NCBI RefSeq assembly: GCF_014646235.1
Contig: NZ_BMNB01000006.1
Location: forward strand, 1-64,000
DNA from: Micromonospora sonchi
GTDB taxonomy: Bacteria > Actinomycetota > Actinomycetes > Mycobacteriales > Micromonosporaceae
Direction: 5' to 3'
Length of the DNA stretch: 64,000 nucleotides
In this document: positions 52,177 to 60,405 of the stretch, piece by piece
Layout: every line of letters begins with the position of its first letter
Position numbering within the stretch: position 1 is the stretch's first letter
The notes under the pieces: generated by a model
Database searches by the model: none
What the model was told of the DNA's origin: nothing
The model's input: only the letters and a program-made list of their open reading frames with translations
Made by a program: the position numbers and the translations under genes

Positions 52177-54006
52177 TCAACGCCGGGACGGGCGGCCGAT
52201 CAGCTGTGCCTCGATGGGGGTGCCGGCGAGCATCGCCCAGCGCAGGGCCCGCCGATTCACCACGGCCACCATGTCGTGCCGGATCCGGGTCAGCCACTGC
52301 GCGGACTCGCCGAGCCCCAGCGCGGTTCCGGCGATGGCCGCCTCCGCCTGGCTCAACGGCTGGAGCACCGCCAGGTCGGCCCGGCCCAGCGCGTCGGCGT
52401 CGGCCGGGGTGAGTTTGTCGCGTACCAGCAGGGTGGTCTGCCAGGCGACGCCCGGCCGTGGACCGGTCGGTGGCGGCGCGTCCAGCACCACGAGCAGCGG
52501 GGCCAGCGGCGTCACCGGCTCAGCCGGCACCGGTCGCCCCGGCGGGAGCAGCGGGATCGTCCTGCCCGGCCTGCTCATCGCGCGGACGAACGGTTCCCAG
52601 GCGTGTGGCCGGGTGGTCTGGACGATCACCCGGGCGCCGAGCGCCAGCGTGCGCATTGCCACCAGTTGGGCGGCGGGTAGCCCGCCGACGAGCATCACCC
52701 GGGTGCCCACCGGCCGGAACAGCCGGACGGTCACGGCGTTGCCGTGCCGGTTGGCGCCCAGCATCAGCCCGGCCGACCCGTGTGGCAGCACCAGCTCCGC
52801 CGGGCCGGGGATCGGGCTCGTCCCGGACCGGGCCAGCGGCAGGGTGGCGGCGAGGCCGGCCAGGTGCGCCCCGTCGAGGCGCTCCACCGCGCCGCCACCG
52901 GTTGCCACCACCCGGCGTAACGCCTGGGCGGCAGCGGACAGCTCCGCAGCGGTCACCGCGCTGAGGCGTACGGTCAGCCCGATCGACGTCGGCCGGTCGG
53001 TCCCGGCGTGCAGCGACACCGTGGTCGTGGTCGCCGGCAAGGCCAGCAGCCGGGGCACCAGTCGGGGTGCGGCGTCCGCTGTCGGCCACTTCCGTAGCCG
53101 GAAGGTGGTCTGCAACAACCCGCCGGACCGGACGGCCTGCCAGGACTCCCGCACTTCTTGCCCGTCGTGATGGGCGAACTCGGCGAGTATCCGCAGCGCC
53201 GGTTCCTCGCCCAGGGGTCGGACGGTCACCGGTGCCAGTCGGCGGACGAGCCGGCGTACGGTGCCGGCGAGAACCTGCCGCAGCGCCTCCTCCGGCCAAC
53301 CCTCCATCCGGGACACCCGTACGGCCAGCACCGCCCGTTCCCAGCCGGCCAGACGCCCGTCGGTGAGCTGCCGGTACGAGGTGGCCGCCGGACCGCCCCC
53401 GACGCCGACCGCCGGGGCCGCCGCGGCGGCCAGCACCAGCTGAACCCCCACGGACGGGGCCGGCTCGGCGCTCGCCGGCAGCAGAGCGGCCGGGGACGGT
53501 AGCTGCCGTGCCCCGTCACCGAGCAGGTCGGCCGGATCACCGATCTCCAGCAGCGCCACCAGGCCATCCGGGTCGTCGAGCAGCACGACCGGGGACCCGG
53601 CCAGCTCCACGGAGCGGAGCACACCGCCCGGGTGCACCAGGTCGAGCAGTGCCCTCGGCCCGGCGTCCACAGTGATCGCGCGTCGGCGGGTCAGGTAGCC
53701 CAGGCCGATGCCCAGCCACTCGTACAGCCACCGTTGCCGGATCCGGCACCAGGCCAGGGCGAGCAGCAGCGCCGCCGACAGGGCCGCCGCCAGCGTCGGC
53801 AGCGCACCCCGGCCGACTGTGGCGACGAGCGCGGCCAGCGCCACCTGGGCGGTGGCGACCTGCCCGGCCCTCGGCCGGCGAACCGGCCAGTGGTCACCGT
53901 GCCGCCGCTGTGCCGCCGGGATCCGCTGCCCGGTCGAGGGTGGCGGGTTGGGCGGCGCCGTGGGTGGGGCCGTCGCCGGGCGGGTCGGGGTGTCGGTCGT
54001 CGCCAC
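52177..54006 (-). CDS. eccE: Type VII secretion protein EccE
   Basis: 609 residues. EccE is a peripheral membrane part of the ESX translocon. After a Pro/Thr-rich N-terminus, two adjacent hydrophobic segments (about 50-90: VALAALVATVGRGALPTLAA, ALSAALLLALAW) anchor a large cytoplasmic part. RRAITVDAGPRALLDLVHPG and the C-terminal VRDKLTPADADALGRADLAV match actinomycete EccE. GTG start with GAGGAGGAG just upstream. eccB, eccC and eccD are not in the window. Divergent from the WXG100 pair. Confidence 0.85.
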   Translation of the reverse strand: MATTDTPTRPATAPPTAPPNPPPSTGQRIPAAQRRHGDHWPVRRPRAGQVATAQVALAALVATVGRGALPTLAAALSAALLLALAWCRIRQRWLYEWLGIGLGYLTRRRAITVDAGPRALLDLVHPGGVLRSVELAGSPVVLLDDPDGLVALLEIGDPADLLGDGARQLPSPAALLPASAEPAPSVGVQLVLAAAAAPAVGVGGGPAATSYRQLTDGRLAGWERAVLAVRVSRMEGWPEEALRQVLAGTVRRLVRRLAPVTVRPLGEEPALRILAEFAHHDGQEVRESWQAVRSGGLLQTTFRLRKWPTADAAPRLVPRLLALPATTTTVSLHAGTDRPTSIGLTVRLSAVTAAELSAAAQALRRVVATGGGAVERLDGAHLAGLAATLPLARSGTSPIPGPAELVLPHGSAGLMLGANRHGNAVTVRLFRPVGTRVMLVGGLPAAQLVAMRTLALGARVIVQTTRPHAWEPFVRAMSRPGRTIPLLPPGRPVPAEPVTPLAPLLVVLDAPPPTGPRPGVAWQTTLLVRDKLTPADADALGRADLAVLQPLSQAEAAIAGTALGLGESAQWLTRIRHDMVAVVNRRALRWAMLAGTPIEAQLIGRPSRR

Positions 54007-54240
54007 CGCTCCTCCTCGCCCCGATCACCCGCCGCAACCTCGCTGACGCACATGGTAGCGGCGCTCCTGGAAGCGTTGTCCACAGGGGAGGCCGAGGGGG
54101 TAGCAGAAATGCGACAACGCCGCTACCGTCAGCGACGAGTTCTCGTTGGCCCGTCCCACGTCGCGCTCGTCCTCCGGCGTCGTGGGTGGTGCACCCCCAC
54201 CGCAGGGCCAGCCACGATCGAGAGACGAGGTGACGTCGGG

Positions 54241-54561
54241 GTGTCCCAGACCCAGGCAGAGGCCGCGGTGATGCAGCAGACCGCGGTGAAGTTCGAGCAG
54301 GTGGACCAGTCGTTGCAGTCGATGCTCAGCGGATTGTTGGCCCAACTGGAGGTCCTCCAGCAGGCCTGGCGCGGAGCGGGCGGCCGCTCGTTCGAGCAGG
54401 TCAAGCAACAGTGGGCGCAGGATCAGGCGAGCCTGCAGCAGGCGCTGCGGGAGACCGCGGGCGCGATCCGGACTGCCGGCACCCACTACGACGCGTCGGA
54501 CGCCGAGGCGGCCAGTCGGGTGTCCGCCACCAACCGCGGCGGCATCCAGCTGCCGCTCTAG
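54241..54561 (+). CDS. WXG100-family protein (EsxA/EsxB-like), first of pair
   Basis: 106 residues; secreted helical-hairpin protein. The central turn is WRGAGG in QQAWRGAGGRSFEQVKQQW (WxG), flanked by two amphipathic helices. The GTG start at 54241 follows GAGG. Forms a candidate heterodimer with the next gene, 25 bases downstream. The 230-bp region shared with eccE should carry divergent promoters. Confidence 0.9.
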   Translation: MSQTQAEAAVMQQTAVKFEQVDQSLQSMLSGLLAQLEVLQQAWRGAGGRSFEQVKQQWAQDQASLQQALRETAGAIRTAGTHYDASDAEAASRVSATNRGGIQLPL

Positions 54562-54586
54562 ACCACAACTGAGGGGGAGACATCCG

Positions 54587-54880
54587 ATGGAGCACGGTGT
54601 GCTGGTCGTCAACTTCGCCGCGCTGCAGCAGGCCAGCGCGGACATCCAGCGGGCGTTGAACACGCTCGAGTCGCAGCTCGGCCAACTGGAGCGCGACGCC
54701 GCCCCGCTGGTGGCCACCTGGTCCGGCGAGGCGCAGCAGGCGTACGAGCAGCGGCAGGCCCGGTGGCGCAACGCCTCGCAGGATCTCCAGGCGATGCTGC
54801 GCGACATCAAGGTGGCGGTGGACGAGTCCGCGGCCGACTATCTCGACACCGAGAAGAAGAACGTCGGGCTGTTCCAGTGA
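54587..54880 (+). CDS. WXG100-family protein, second of pair
   Basis: 97 residues, canonical length. WSGEAQQAYEQRQARW carries the WxG turn, and DESAADYLDTEKKN near the end fits the YxxxD/E export signal. GAGGGGGAGA precedes the ATG. Followed by a 12-bp hairpin and the convergent mycP. Confidence 0.93.
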   Translation: MEHGVLVVNFAALQQASADIQRALNTLESQLGQLERDAAPLVATWSGEAQQAYEQRQARWRNASQDLQAMLRDIKVAVDESAADYLDTEKKNVGLFQ

Positions 54881-54881
54881 T

Positions 54882-54911
54882 CGGACGCCGGCCGCCCTCG
54901 GCCGGCGTCCG
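54882..54911. terminator. Bidirectional hairpin between WXG100 and mycP genes
   Basis: CGGACGCCGGCC (54882-54893) and GGCCGGCGTCCG (54900-54911), a perfect 12-bp stem with six-base loop, directly after the WXG100 stop and 50 bases past the mycP stop. Confidence 0.75.
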
Positions 54912-54961
54912 TCCACCATCGATCGAAAGCGCCGGCGGGATACCCGATCCGGCCGCCGTGC

Positions 54962-56170
54962 TCAGCGCGGGTCGGCGGGGCGCCACCGCCGGCGGGCACC
55001 GGCGGGCACGATCACGGCCGCCAGCGCGATGGCGACTGCCACCAGCACACCGGCGATGGCCAGCCACACCGCCCGCTGCCGGGTGCTGGCCCGCCGGGCC
55101 TGCTGTGCGAGCAGCGCCGGATCGACCCGATCATCGGCGAGTGCGGCGGCCGGTCCGGTGGGGGCCGGGACGCCGCCGGCCTCGGTGACCGCCCGGTACG
55201 GGTTGAGTACGCCCGCGCCGTACCCCCCGTCGGGGGCCGGATCGGCGGTGGCGACGATCCGGGTGGCCACCTCCGCGGCGGTCAGCTCGGGACGATACTG
55301 GCGCAGCAGCGCCGCGGTGGCGGCCACGAAGGGCGCCGCATAGCTGGTCCCCTCGGCCCGGTGATGGCCTCTGCCGGGAGCCGCGATCAGCACGTCCGTG
55401 CCCGGGGCGACCAGGTCCAGGTAGGAACCGGCCTGGGAGAAGTCGGCCCGAACCCCGTCCGCGCCCACCGCGCCGACCCCGAGCACCCCGTCGTACGCGG
55501 CCGGGTAGGGACGCGGGTCACCGCTGCCGTGCAGGTTCCCGGCGGCGGCGACCACCACCACGTCCCGCGCGACCGCGTCGGCGACCGCCGCCCGCACCGC
55601 CGGATGGTCGGCGTACAGCACGACGGAAAGGTTCAGCACGTCGGCGTCGTTCTCCACCGCCCAGCGGATCGCACGGGCGAAGTCGTCCGGTCCGACCGTA
55701 CGCCCCGCGCCGCGGCCGTCCACGACCTGCTGCTCACTGACGCGCACCGGCAGGATCCGGACGTCCGGGGCCAGCCCACGGAAGGCGATCCCGTCCTGCG
55801 GCGCGGCGGCGATGACGCTCGCCACCCCGGTGCCGTGGCCGACACAGTCCAGGGTCCCGTCGCCGCCCGGATCGAGCAGGTCGACACCGGTCAGCACCCG
55901 CCCGGCGAGCTGGGGGTGCCGCCGGTCCACGCCCGAGTCGACCACCGCCACGGTCACTCCCGAGCCGGTGGCCAGCGGCGACAACCGCTCCGGGGCGTAC
56001 CGCTGCTGAGGCCACGGGACGGCGGAGATCGGCCGGACCGGGGCTGGTGGTGACGATGCGCAGTGCGGCGCGGCCCTCGCCCCGGCCAGCTCTGGCGTGC
56101 CGACCGTTGGGCCGGCCAGCAGACCGACGGCCAGACCCGTGAGGATCAGGCGAGCGCTGCACCGGGACAT
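54962..56170 (-). CDS. mycP: Mycosin, type VII secretion-associated subtilisin-like protease
   Basis: 402 residues. S8 protease anchored at the outer membrane face and part of ESX systems. Signal peptide 1-30; catalytic Asp in VTVAVVDSGVDRRHP, His in CVGHGTGVAS, oxyanion Asn in VAAAGNLHG, Ser in EGTSYAAPFVAA. C-terminal transmembrane helix (AVWLAIAGVLVAVAIALAAV) and basic tail. ATG 56170 (MSRCSARLIL) has GGAGG six bases ahead; an upstream in-frame start is unneeded. Its shared upstream region with the SseB-domain gene includes AGGGTCACCTTGTAGGTTGT. Confidence 0.93.
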   Translation of the reverse strand: MSRCSARLILTGLAVGLLAGPTVGTPELAGARAAPHCASSPPAPVRPISAVPWPQQRYAPERLSPLATGSGVTVAVVDSGVDRRHPQLAGRVLTGVDLLDPGGDGTLDCVGHGTGVASVIAAAPQDGIAFRGLAPDVRILPVRVSEQQVVDGRGAGRTVGPDDFARAIRWAVENDADVLNLSVVLYADHPAVRAAVADAVARDVVVVAAAGNLHGSGDPRPYPAAYDGVLGVGAVGADGVRADFSQAGSYLDLVAPGTDVLIAAPGRGHHRAEGTSYAAPFVAATAALLRQYRPELTAAEVATRIVATADPAPDGGYGAGVLNPYRAVTEAGGVPAPTGPAAALADDRVDPALLAQQARRASTRQRAVWLAIAGVLVAVAIALAAVIVPAGARRRWRPADPR

Positions 56171-56322
56171 CGACCGCCTCCGTATCGTGGCGACACCGGA
56201 ACGGGATGTTATCTCCTCCAATGCCACCCGGCGCCCCACCGCCGGGGTGACATTGTGATCTTAGGGTCACCTTGTAGGTTGTAACCGGCACCTGTGACCT
56301 GTGCCCGGGAGGAGGGGTGGCC

Positions 56323-59025
56323 GTGACCAGTTGGGAGCCGGCCACCGAGGCCGAGGCGGCGATGCGGGACGCGCTGCGCAGCAACGATCAGCAGCTCTAT
56401 TTCCGCATTTTGTCCCGTGTCGAGCTGCTGTTGCCGATCGCGGCCGAGGTGCCGGGCCGCGCGCCGGTGGGTTGGGGCACCTGGACCACCGGTGGCCGCA
56501 CCCACGTGCTGGCGTTCACCTCCATCGAGGCGGTACGGGCCTGCCTCGGTGAGCACGCCGGGCCCAACCGGCGCATCGGCTACCCGGAGCTGGCCGCGAA
56601 CTGGCCGAATCACGAATGGTGGCTGGCGGTCAATCCCGGTCTGCCCGTCGAGGGCTACCTGCCTGCCTGGTACGTCACCCAACTGTCCCGTGGCGACGTA
56701 CGGCTGCCCGGCCGGACGGTGGGCGCGCGGGCCCGCCTGGAACGCGTCGAGGCGCTGAACCGGTCGCGTGCCGCCGGCACGGCTGGACCAGCCGCCCAGC
56801 GGGCCCCGGAGGTCCGGGCACCGGACCAGCGACCGGCCGATGTGGGCCCGCCGCCGGTGGTCCCCGCGGCCTTCCATCTTCCCGAGGTGCCCCTGCCGGC
56901 GCCGAGCACGCTCGCCGACCCGCACCGCTCGCAGCCTGCCGGCTCGGCACCCGGGCAACCGGACGCCGGCCGGACCGCTCCCGCCAGCCCCCGGCCGGCC
57001 GGCGTTGACCGGTCGGCTCCGCCGGGCGCTGCCGGGGTGGGTCACCGTGGCGGCGTGGGTCTTCCGGTCGGCGGCGTGCGGCCGGACGGCCCGGGTGCTC
57101 TGCCTCCGCGCCGGCCGATGCCGCCCCGTGGCGAGGAGGTTGCCTCTCCGGGGCAGGGGTGGCCGGCCCCGCCCGAACGATCCGGGCCGCCGGCCAACGG
57201 GGGGCCCGCGGAGCCCGGTGTCGACCAGGTGGGCAGGCGATCGTTCTTCGAACCGGCGGCGGCAAGGCCCGCTCCCCGAGGCGACCGGCTCGCCGATCGG
57301 GCCACCCCACCGTCGCGGCTGGGGCGCAGCGGGCAGCCGTTCCCACGGCGTGGGTCGGCCGCGGGGCCGCCCGGCGCGGGTGAGCCGCGAGCCTTCGTCT
57401 TCACCGACGACGACCGCTCCGGCACCGCAGCTCGACCGCAGCCGGGCGGGGAGGTCACCCAGCCGCTGGCGTCGCAGGCCGGTTCCGCGTCGGAGCCGAC
57501 CCGTCCGCTGGGGCTGGCTCCCGAGGTCGGTCCGACGGCCCTGCCGGGCGCGAACCCCACCGGCACGGAGGCGACCCAATCGCTGCCCCGCCGCCGACCA
57601 ACGGAGCCTGCGGAGGAGTCGCCGTCGATCGCGGAGCCGGTCTCCGGCCCGCCCGCGCCACGGCGTGGTTTCACGCCGATCGTCATCGAGGGCACCATCA
57701 TCGAGGCCCGGGACCTGACCGCGACACCGCCCTTCGAGGACCACCCGCCCCCGCCCGCCAGGGACACCCGAACGGATCCGCCCGAGGCCGACGTGCCGCT
57801 GGGCAGCGGCGCCGGGGCCGACGCCGAGCGGACCGTGCCGGTGCCGACGGTCGAGCCGGAGCGGACCGTGCCGATCTCACCGTCGTCCATCGGGGTGCCG
57901 GCGGAGCCGACCGTGCCGATCTCACCGTCGTCCATCGGGGTGCCGGCCGAGCCGACCGTGCCGATCTCGCAGGTTGCCCCCGAGCCGCGTGTCGGCGTCC
58001 AGGCGGAGCCCACCGCGCCGGCGCCGGCGGCACCGGCGGCCGTCGTGGCCGATTTCCAGCCGGCCAACGAGGTGGAGAAGGAACTGCTCAGCGCGGCGAA
58101 CGCCGGAAACACCGACACCTTCCTGTCCACACTGCTGCTGGCTCAGGTCCTGATGCCGGTGGCCGCCGACTCCGCACCGGGCAGCCGACCCGGCGACCCG
58201 GGCTTCGTCTGGCCGGCCGTACAACTGGACGGCCAGACCTTCGTCCTGGGCTACACCTCGCCGCGGCGCTTCGCCGACCACACCGACCCGGACGCCGACA
58301 CGATCCAGGTCCGCTTCGTCCAGCTGATCCGCCGGTGGCCCGACCCGTCGTGGTCGTTCGCGGTCAACCCTGGTACGCCGGTCGGGGCGAAGCTGCCCGG
58401 TGAGCAGATCGTCGGGCTGGCCAACTGGGCGACCGAGTTGGGCCTGGGCGACGACCCGGAGAGCGAGCCCGAGCCGAGCATCGACCCACCGACGCCGTCA
58501 AGCGGCCAACGGAAGAAGGCCGCACCGGTGGCTGACCCCGCCCGGCCGATCGTCATGCAGAAGGCGGTCGCGCCGAGCCAACTCGGCTACTACCTGGAAC
58601 GGGGCTACGACCGGGTCTCCGGTTTCGTGCACCGGGCGACCGAGCTGGCCCACCTCACCACCCCTGCCCAGTTGTACCGCGCGCTCGGCCTGCAGCATCC
58701 GGAATCGCCGTTCACTTCGGACGCCGACGAGATCTACGTGCTGCGGTGGCCTGCGTACCGGCCCAGCCTCTACCGGATCCCCTACGGTGGGCAGAACGAG
58801 GCCGCCATGCGGGCCATGGAGGGCTGGGTCATCGAGCGCCCGCCGTTCCGGGGCAACGGCTTCGCGCCCGGTGAGAGCAGCGATGTCCTGGCGGAGTTCA
58901 AGGTGGACAGTGTCCGGCTTCCGCACGGCGCACAGTTGCTGCGCCTCGGCGCGGACGGGACGGAACGCCTGGTCGCCGTCCTCGACGCCGACACGCTTTC
59001 CTGGCGACGGGCCGGTGAGCAGTGA
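56323..59025 (+). CDS. Large SseB-domain protein of the type VII locus
   Basis: 900 residues. Two SseB N-terminal-type domains: about 5-135 (AAMRDALRSNDQQLYFRILS, NHEWWLAVNPGLPVEGYLP) and about 590-720 (EKELLSAANAGNTDTFLSTL, DPSWSFAVNPGTPVGAKLPG). They are joined by 450 residues of Pro/Ala/Arg-rich linker with 15-residue repeats (TVPISPSSIGVPAEP). A third folded domain (about 750-900: QLGYYLERGYDRVSGFVHRA to LDADTLSWRR) is unrecognised. GTG 56323 has GGAGG seven bases upstream; GTG 56317 is also possible. No signal peptide. Stop overlaps the next gene (TGATG). Could be a secreted multidomain effector or a cytoplasmic T7SS factor. Confidence 0.85.
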   Translation: MTSWEPATEAEAAMRDALRSNDQQLYFRILSRVELLLPIAAEVPGRAPVGWGTWTTGGRTHVLAFTSIEAVRACLGEHAGPNRRIGYPELAANWPNHEWWLAVNPGLPVEGYLPAWYVTQLSRGDVRLPGRTVGARARLERVEALNRSRAAGTAGPAAQRAPEVRAPDQRPADVGPPPVVPAAFHLPEVPLPAPSTLADPHRSQPAGSAPGQPDAGRTAPASPRPAGVDRSAPPGAAGVGHRGGVGLPVGGVRPDGPGALPPRRPMPPRGEEVASPGQGWPAPPERSGPPANGGPAEPGVDQVGRRSFFEPAAARPAPRGDRLADRATPPSRLGRSGQPFPRRGSAAGPPGAGEPRAFVFTDDDRSGTAARPQPGGEVTQPLASQAGSASEPTRPLGLAPEVGPTALPGANPTGTEATQSLPRRRPTEPAEESPSIAEPVSGPPAPRRGFTPIVIEGTIIEARDLTATPPFEDHPPPPARDTRTDPPEADVPLGSGAGADAERTVPVPTVEPERTVPISPSSIGVPAEPTVPISPSSIGVPAEPTVPISQVAPEPRVGVQAEPTAPAPAAPAAVVADFQPANEVEKELLSAANAGNTDTFLSTLLLAQVLMPVAADSAPGSRPGDPGFVWPAVQLDGQTFVLGYTSPRRFADHTDPDADTIQVRFVQLIRRWPDPSWSFAVNPGTPVGAKLPGEQIVGLANWATELGLGDDPESEPEPSIDPPTPSSGQRKKAAPVADPARPIVMQKAVAPSQLGYYLERGYDRVSGFVHRATELAHLTTPAQLYRALGLQHPESPFTSDADEIYVLRWPAYRPSLYRIPYGGQNEAAMRAMEGWVIERPPFRGNGFAPGESSDVLAEFKVDSVRLPHGAQLLRLGADGTERLVAVLDADTLSWRRAGEQ
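57865..57970 (+). repeat. 45-bp in-frame tandem repeat
   Basis: Two near-identical 45-base units (57865-57909 and 57910-57954) and the start of a third, encoding TVPISPSSIGVPAEP. Only one or two base differences separate the copies, so the duplication is recent. Located in the linker of the SseB-domain protein. Confidence 0.9.
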
Positions 59026-59387
59026 TGCGTGACGGCTACGTGGCCCGCTGGCGGGGCCGGGAATACCATGCCAGCCCGGACGGCGGCGAGGTCCGGCTCT
59101 ACCGGCCGGAGCCGGGCGACGGCTTCGCCGAGGTGCGGCCCGGCCGGAACGTCCGGGTCGTGCCGGCCGCCGAGATCGAGGAACTGGCGTACGTCCGGAC
59201 GACCTGCACCTGGAAGGGTGAACCGTTCATCGTGCTCGGGGAGCACGAGGGCTGGCTGCGGGTCGAGTACACCGGTGGACGCTGGCCGGTCGCCCAGGCG
59301 ATGCGCCTGGAAGCCTTCGACTTCGGCGTCTATCAGGGGTGGGCCCCCGCCACAGAGGTCACCGACCTGCGGGAACAGCGGATCTGA
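59025..59387 (+). CDS. Small conserved-looking protein coupled to the SseB-domain gene
   Basis: 120 residues, soluble and beta-rich: YVARWRGREYHASPDGGEVR, VRVVPAAEIEELAYVRTTCT, PFIVLGEHEGWLRVEYTGGR, DFGVYQGWAPATEVTDLREQ. No membrane segment or signal. ATG 59025 overlaps the SseB-gene stop; GTG 59022 would add one residue. Tight coupling to a large protein with an unknown C-terminal domain is what an immunity protein or chaperone would show, but no family could be named. Confidence 0.78.
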   Translation: MRDGYVARWRGREYHASPDGGEVRLYRPEPGDGFAEVRPGRNVRVVPAAEIEELAYVRTTCTWKGEPFIVLGEHEGWLRVEYTGGRWPVAQAMRLEAFDFGVYQGWAPATEVTDLREQRI

Positions 59388-59394
59388 ACCGCCG

Positions 59395-60327
59395 TCAGGA
59401 TTTTGCCCAGCGCAGCACCTCGCCCAGCACCAGCTCCGGCGCCTCCAGGTGCGGGAAGTGCCCGATCTGGTCGAGCAGCCGCCACTCGTACGGTGCGCTG
59501 ACGTAGCGGCCCGAGCCCTGGGCGGTACGCGGCAACGAGGCCTCGTCCAGCGCGCCGTGCAGTTGCAGGGTGGGGGTGACCAGCGGCCGCTGCATCAACT
59601 TGACGAACCGGTAGCCGTGCAACCGCAGCACCGACCGGAACGCCCACCGGTAGCCCTCCAGGGCACAGAACGCGGCCTGCGGGATGCGCATGGCCTCCCG
59701 GTAGCGCCGCGCGTACCCGGCGAACTCCGGGCCGGCGACCCAACGAGGGCCACCCCAGCGGCGCAGGATCTCCTCCACCGCCCAGCCCTCGTTGCGGGTG
59801 AGGACGTGCTCGTAGCGGGGCAGCTGGAACCTCAGCGCGGGTGTGGAGGCGGCGAACTGTCCACGCGGATCGGCGAAGATCGCCGCGCGTAGCCGCAGCG
59901 GGTGGGGGGCACCGAGTACCACCAGCCGGCGGACCAGCGCGGGGTGGAAAGCCGCTGCGGTCCAGCCGATCATCCCGCCGGCGCCGGCGCCGACCAGGGT
60001 GGCCGAGCGTTCGCCCAGGGCCCGGATCGTGCCGGCCACGTCGGCGGCGAGCGTGTAGCCGTCGTACCCCCGGGGTGGTTTGTCGCTGGCCCCGTAGCCC
60101 CGCAGGTCGACGGCGACGGCGCGGAAGCCGGCGTCGGCAAGCGCCGGGAGCATCTGGTGCCAGGCCCACCAGTGCTCGGGGAAGCCGTGCAGGAAGAGCA
60201 CCATCGGCCCGGTGCCGGCCTCGACGACGTGGAACCGGCTGCCGTTGGCGCCGACGAACCGGTGCGTCCACGGCCCCTCGGTGAGGACGCAGGACTCGTC
60301 GACGGTGTCGCCACGCTGCTCGGTCAT
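59395..60327 (-). CDS. Epoxide-hydrolase-like alpha/beta hydrolase lacking the nucleophile
   Basis: 310 residues. Oxyanion-loop motif HGFPEHWWAW, RGYGASDKPPRGYDGYTL, acid in LHGALDEASLP and catalytic His in QIGHFPHLEAP place it in the epoxide hydrolase/haloalkane dehalogenase group. At the nucleophile elbow, where relatives have GHDWGG or GHSMG, it reads VGAGAGGMIGW, so neither Asp nor Ser is present. It may be inactive or use another chemistry. ATG 60327 lies seven bases after TAGGCT on the minus strand, with no ribosome site. Confidence 0.88.
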   Translation of the reverse strand: MTEQRGDTVDESCVLTEGPWTHRFVGANGSRFHVVEAGTGPMVLFLHGFPEHWWAWHQMLPALADAGFRAVAVDLRGYGASDKPPRGYDGYTLAADVAGTIRALGERSATLVGAGAGGMIGWTAAAFHPALVRRLVVLGAPHPLRLRAAIFADPRGQFAASTPALRFQLPRYEHVLTRNEGWAVEEILRRWGGPRWVAGPEFAGYARRYREAMRIPQAAFCALEGYRWAFRSVLRLHGYRFVKLMQRPLVTPTLQLHGALDEASLPRTAQGSGRYVSAPYEWRLLDQIGHFPHLEAPELVLGEVLRWAKS

Positions 60328-60334
60328 GACCGAC

Positions 60335-60340
60335 AGCCTA
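60335..60340 (-). promoter_or_regulatory. TAGGCT, candidate -10 box of the hydrolase gene
   Basis: Minus-strand TAGGCT seven bases before the ATG at 60327; predicted leaderless. The 35-base palindrome at 60353-60387 lies just upstream. Confidence 0.45.
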
Positions 60341-60352
60341 GGACCCCCGTGC

Positions 60353-60387
60353 CGATGCTCCGGGCAGGTGACCTGCCCGGAGCATCG
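60353..60387 (-). terminator. Perfect palindrome, terminator of the M6 protease gene
   Basis: CGATGCTCCGGGCAGGT (60353-60369) and its exact complement (60371-60387) with a single spacer base. Starts 19 bases after the protease stop and may also act as an operator for the hydrolase promoter next to it. Confidence 0.7.
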
Positions 60388-60405
60388 TTCGGTTGGCTCA
60401 GCGGC

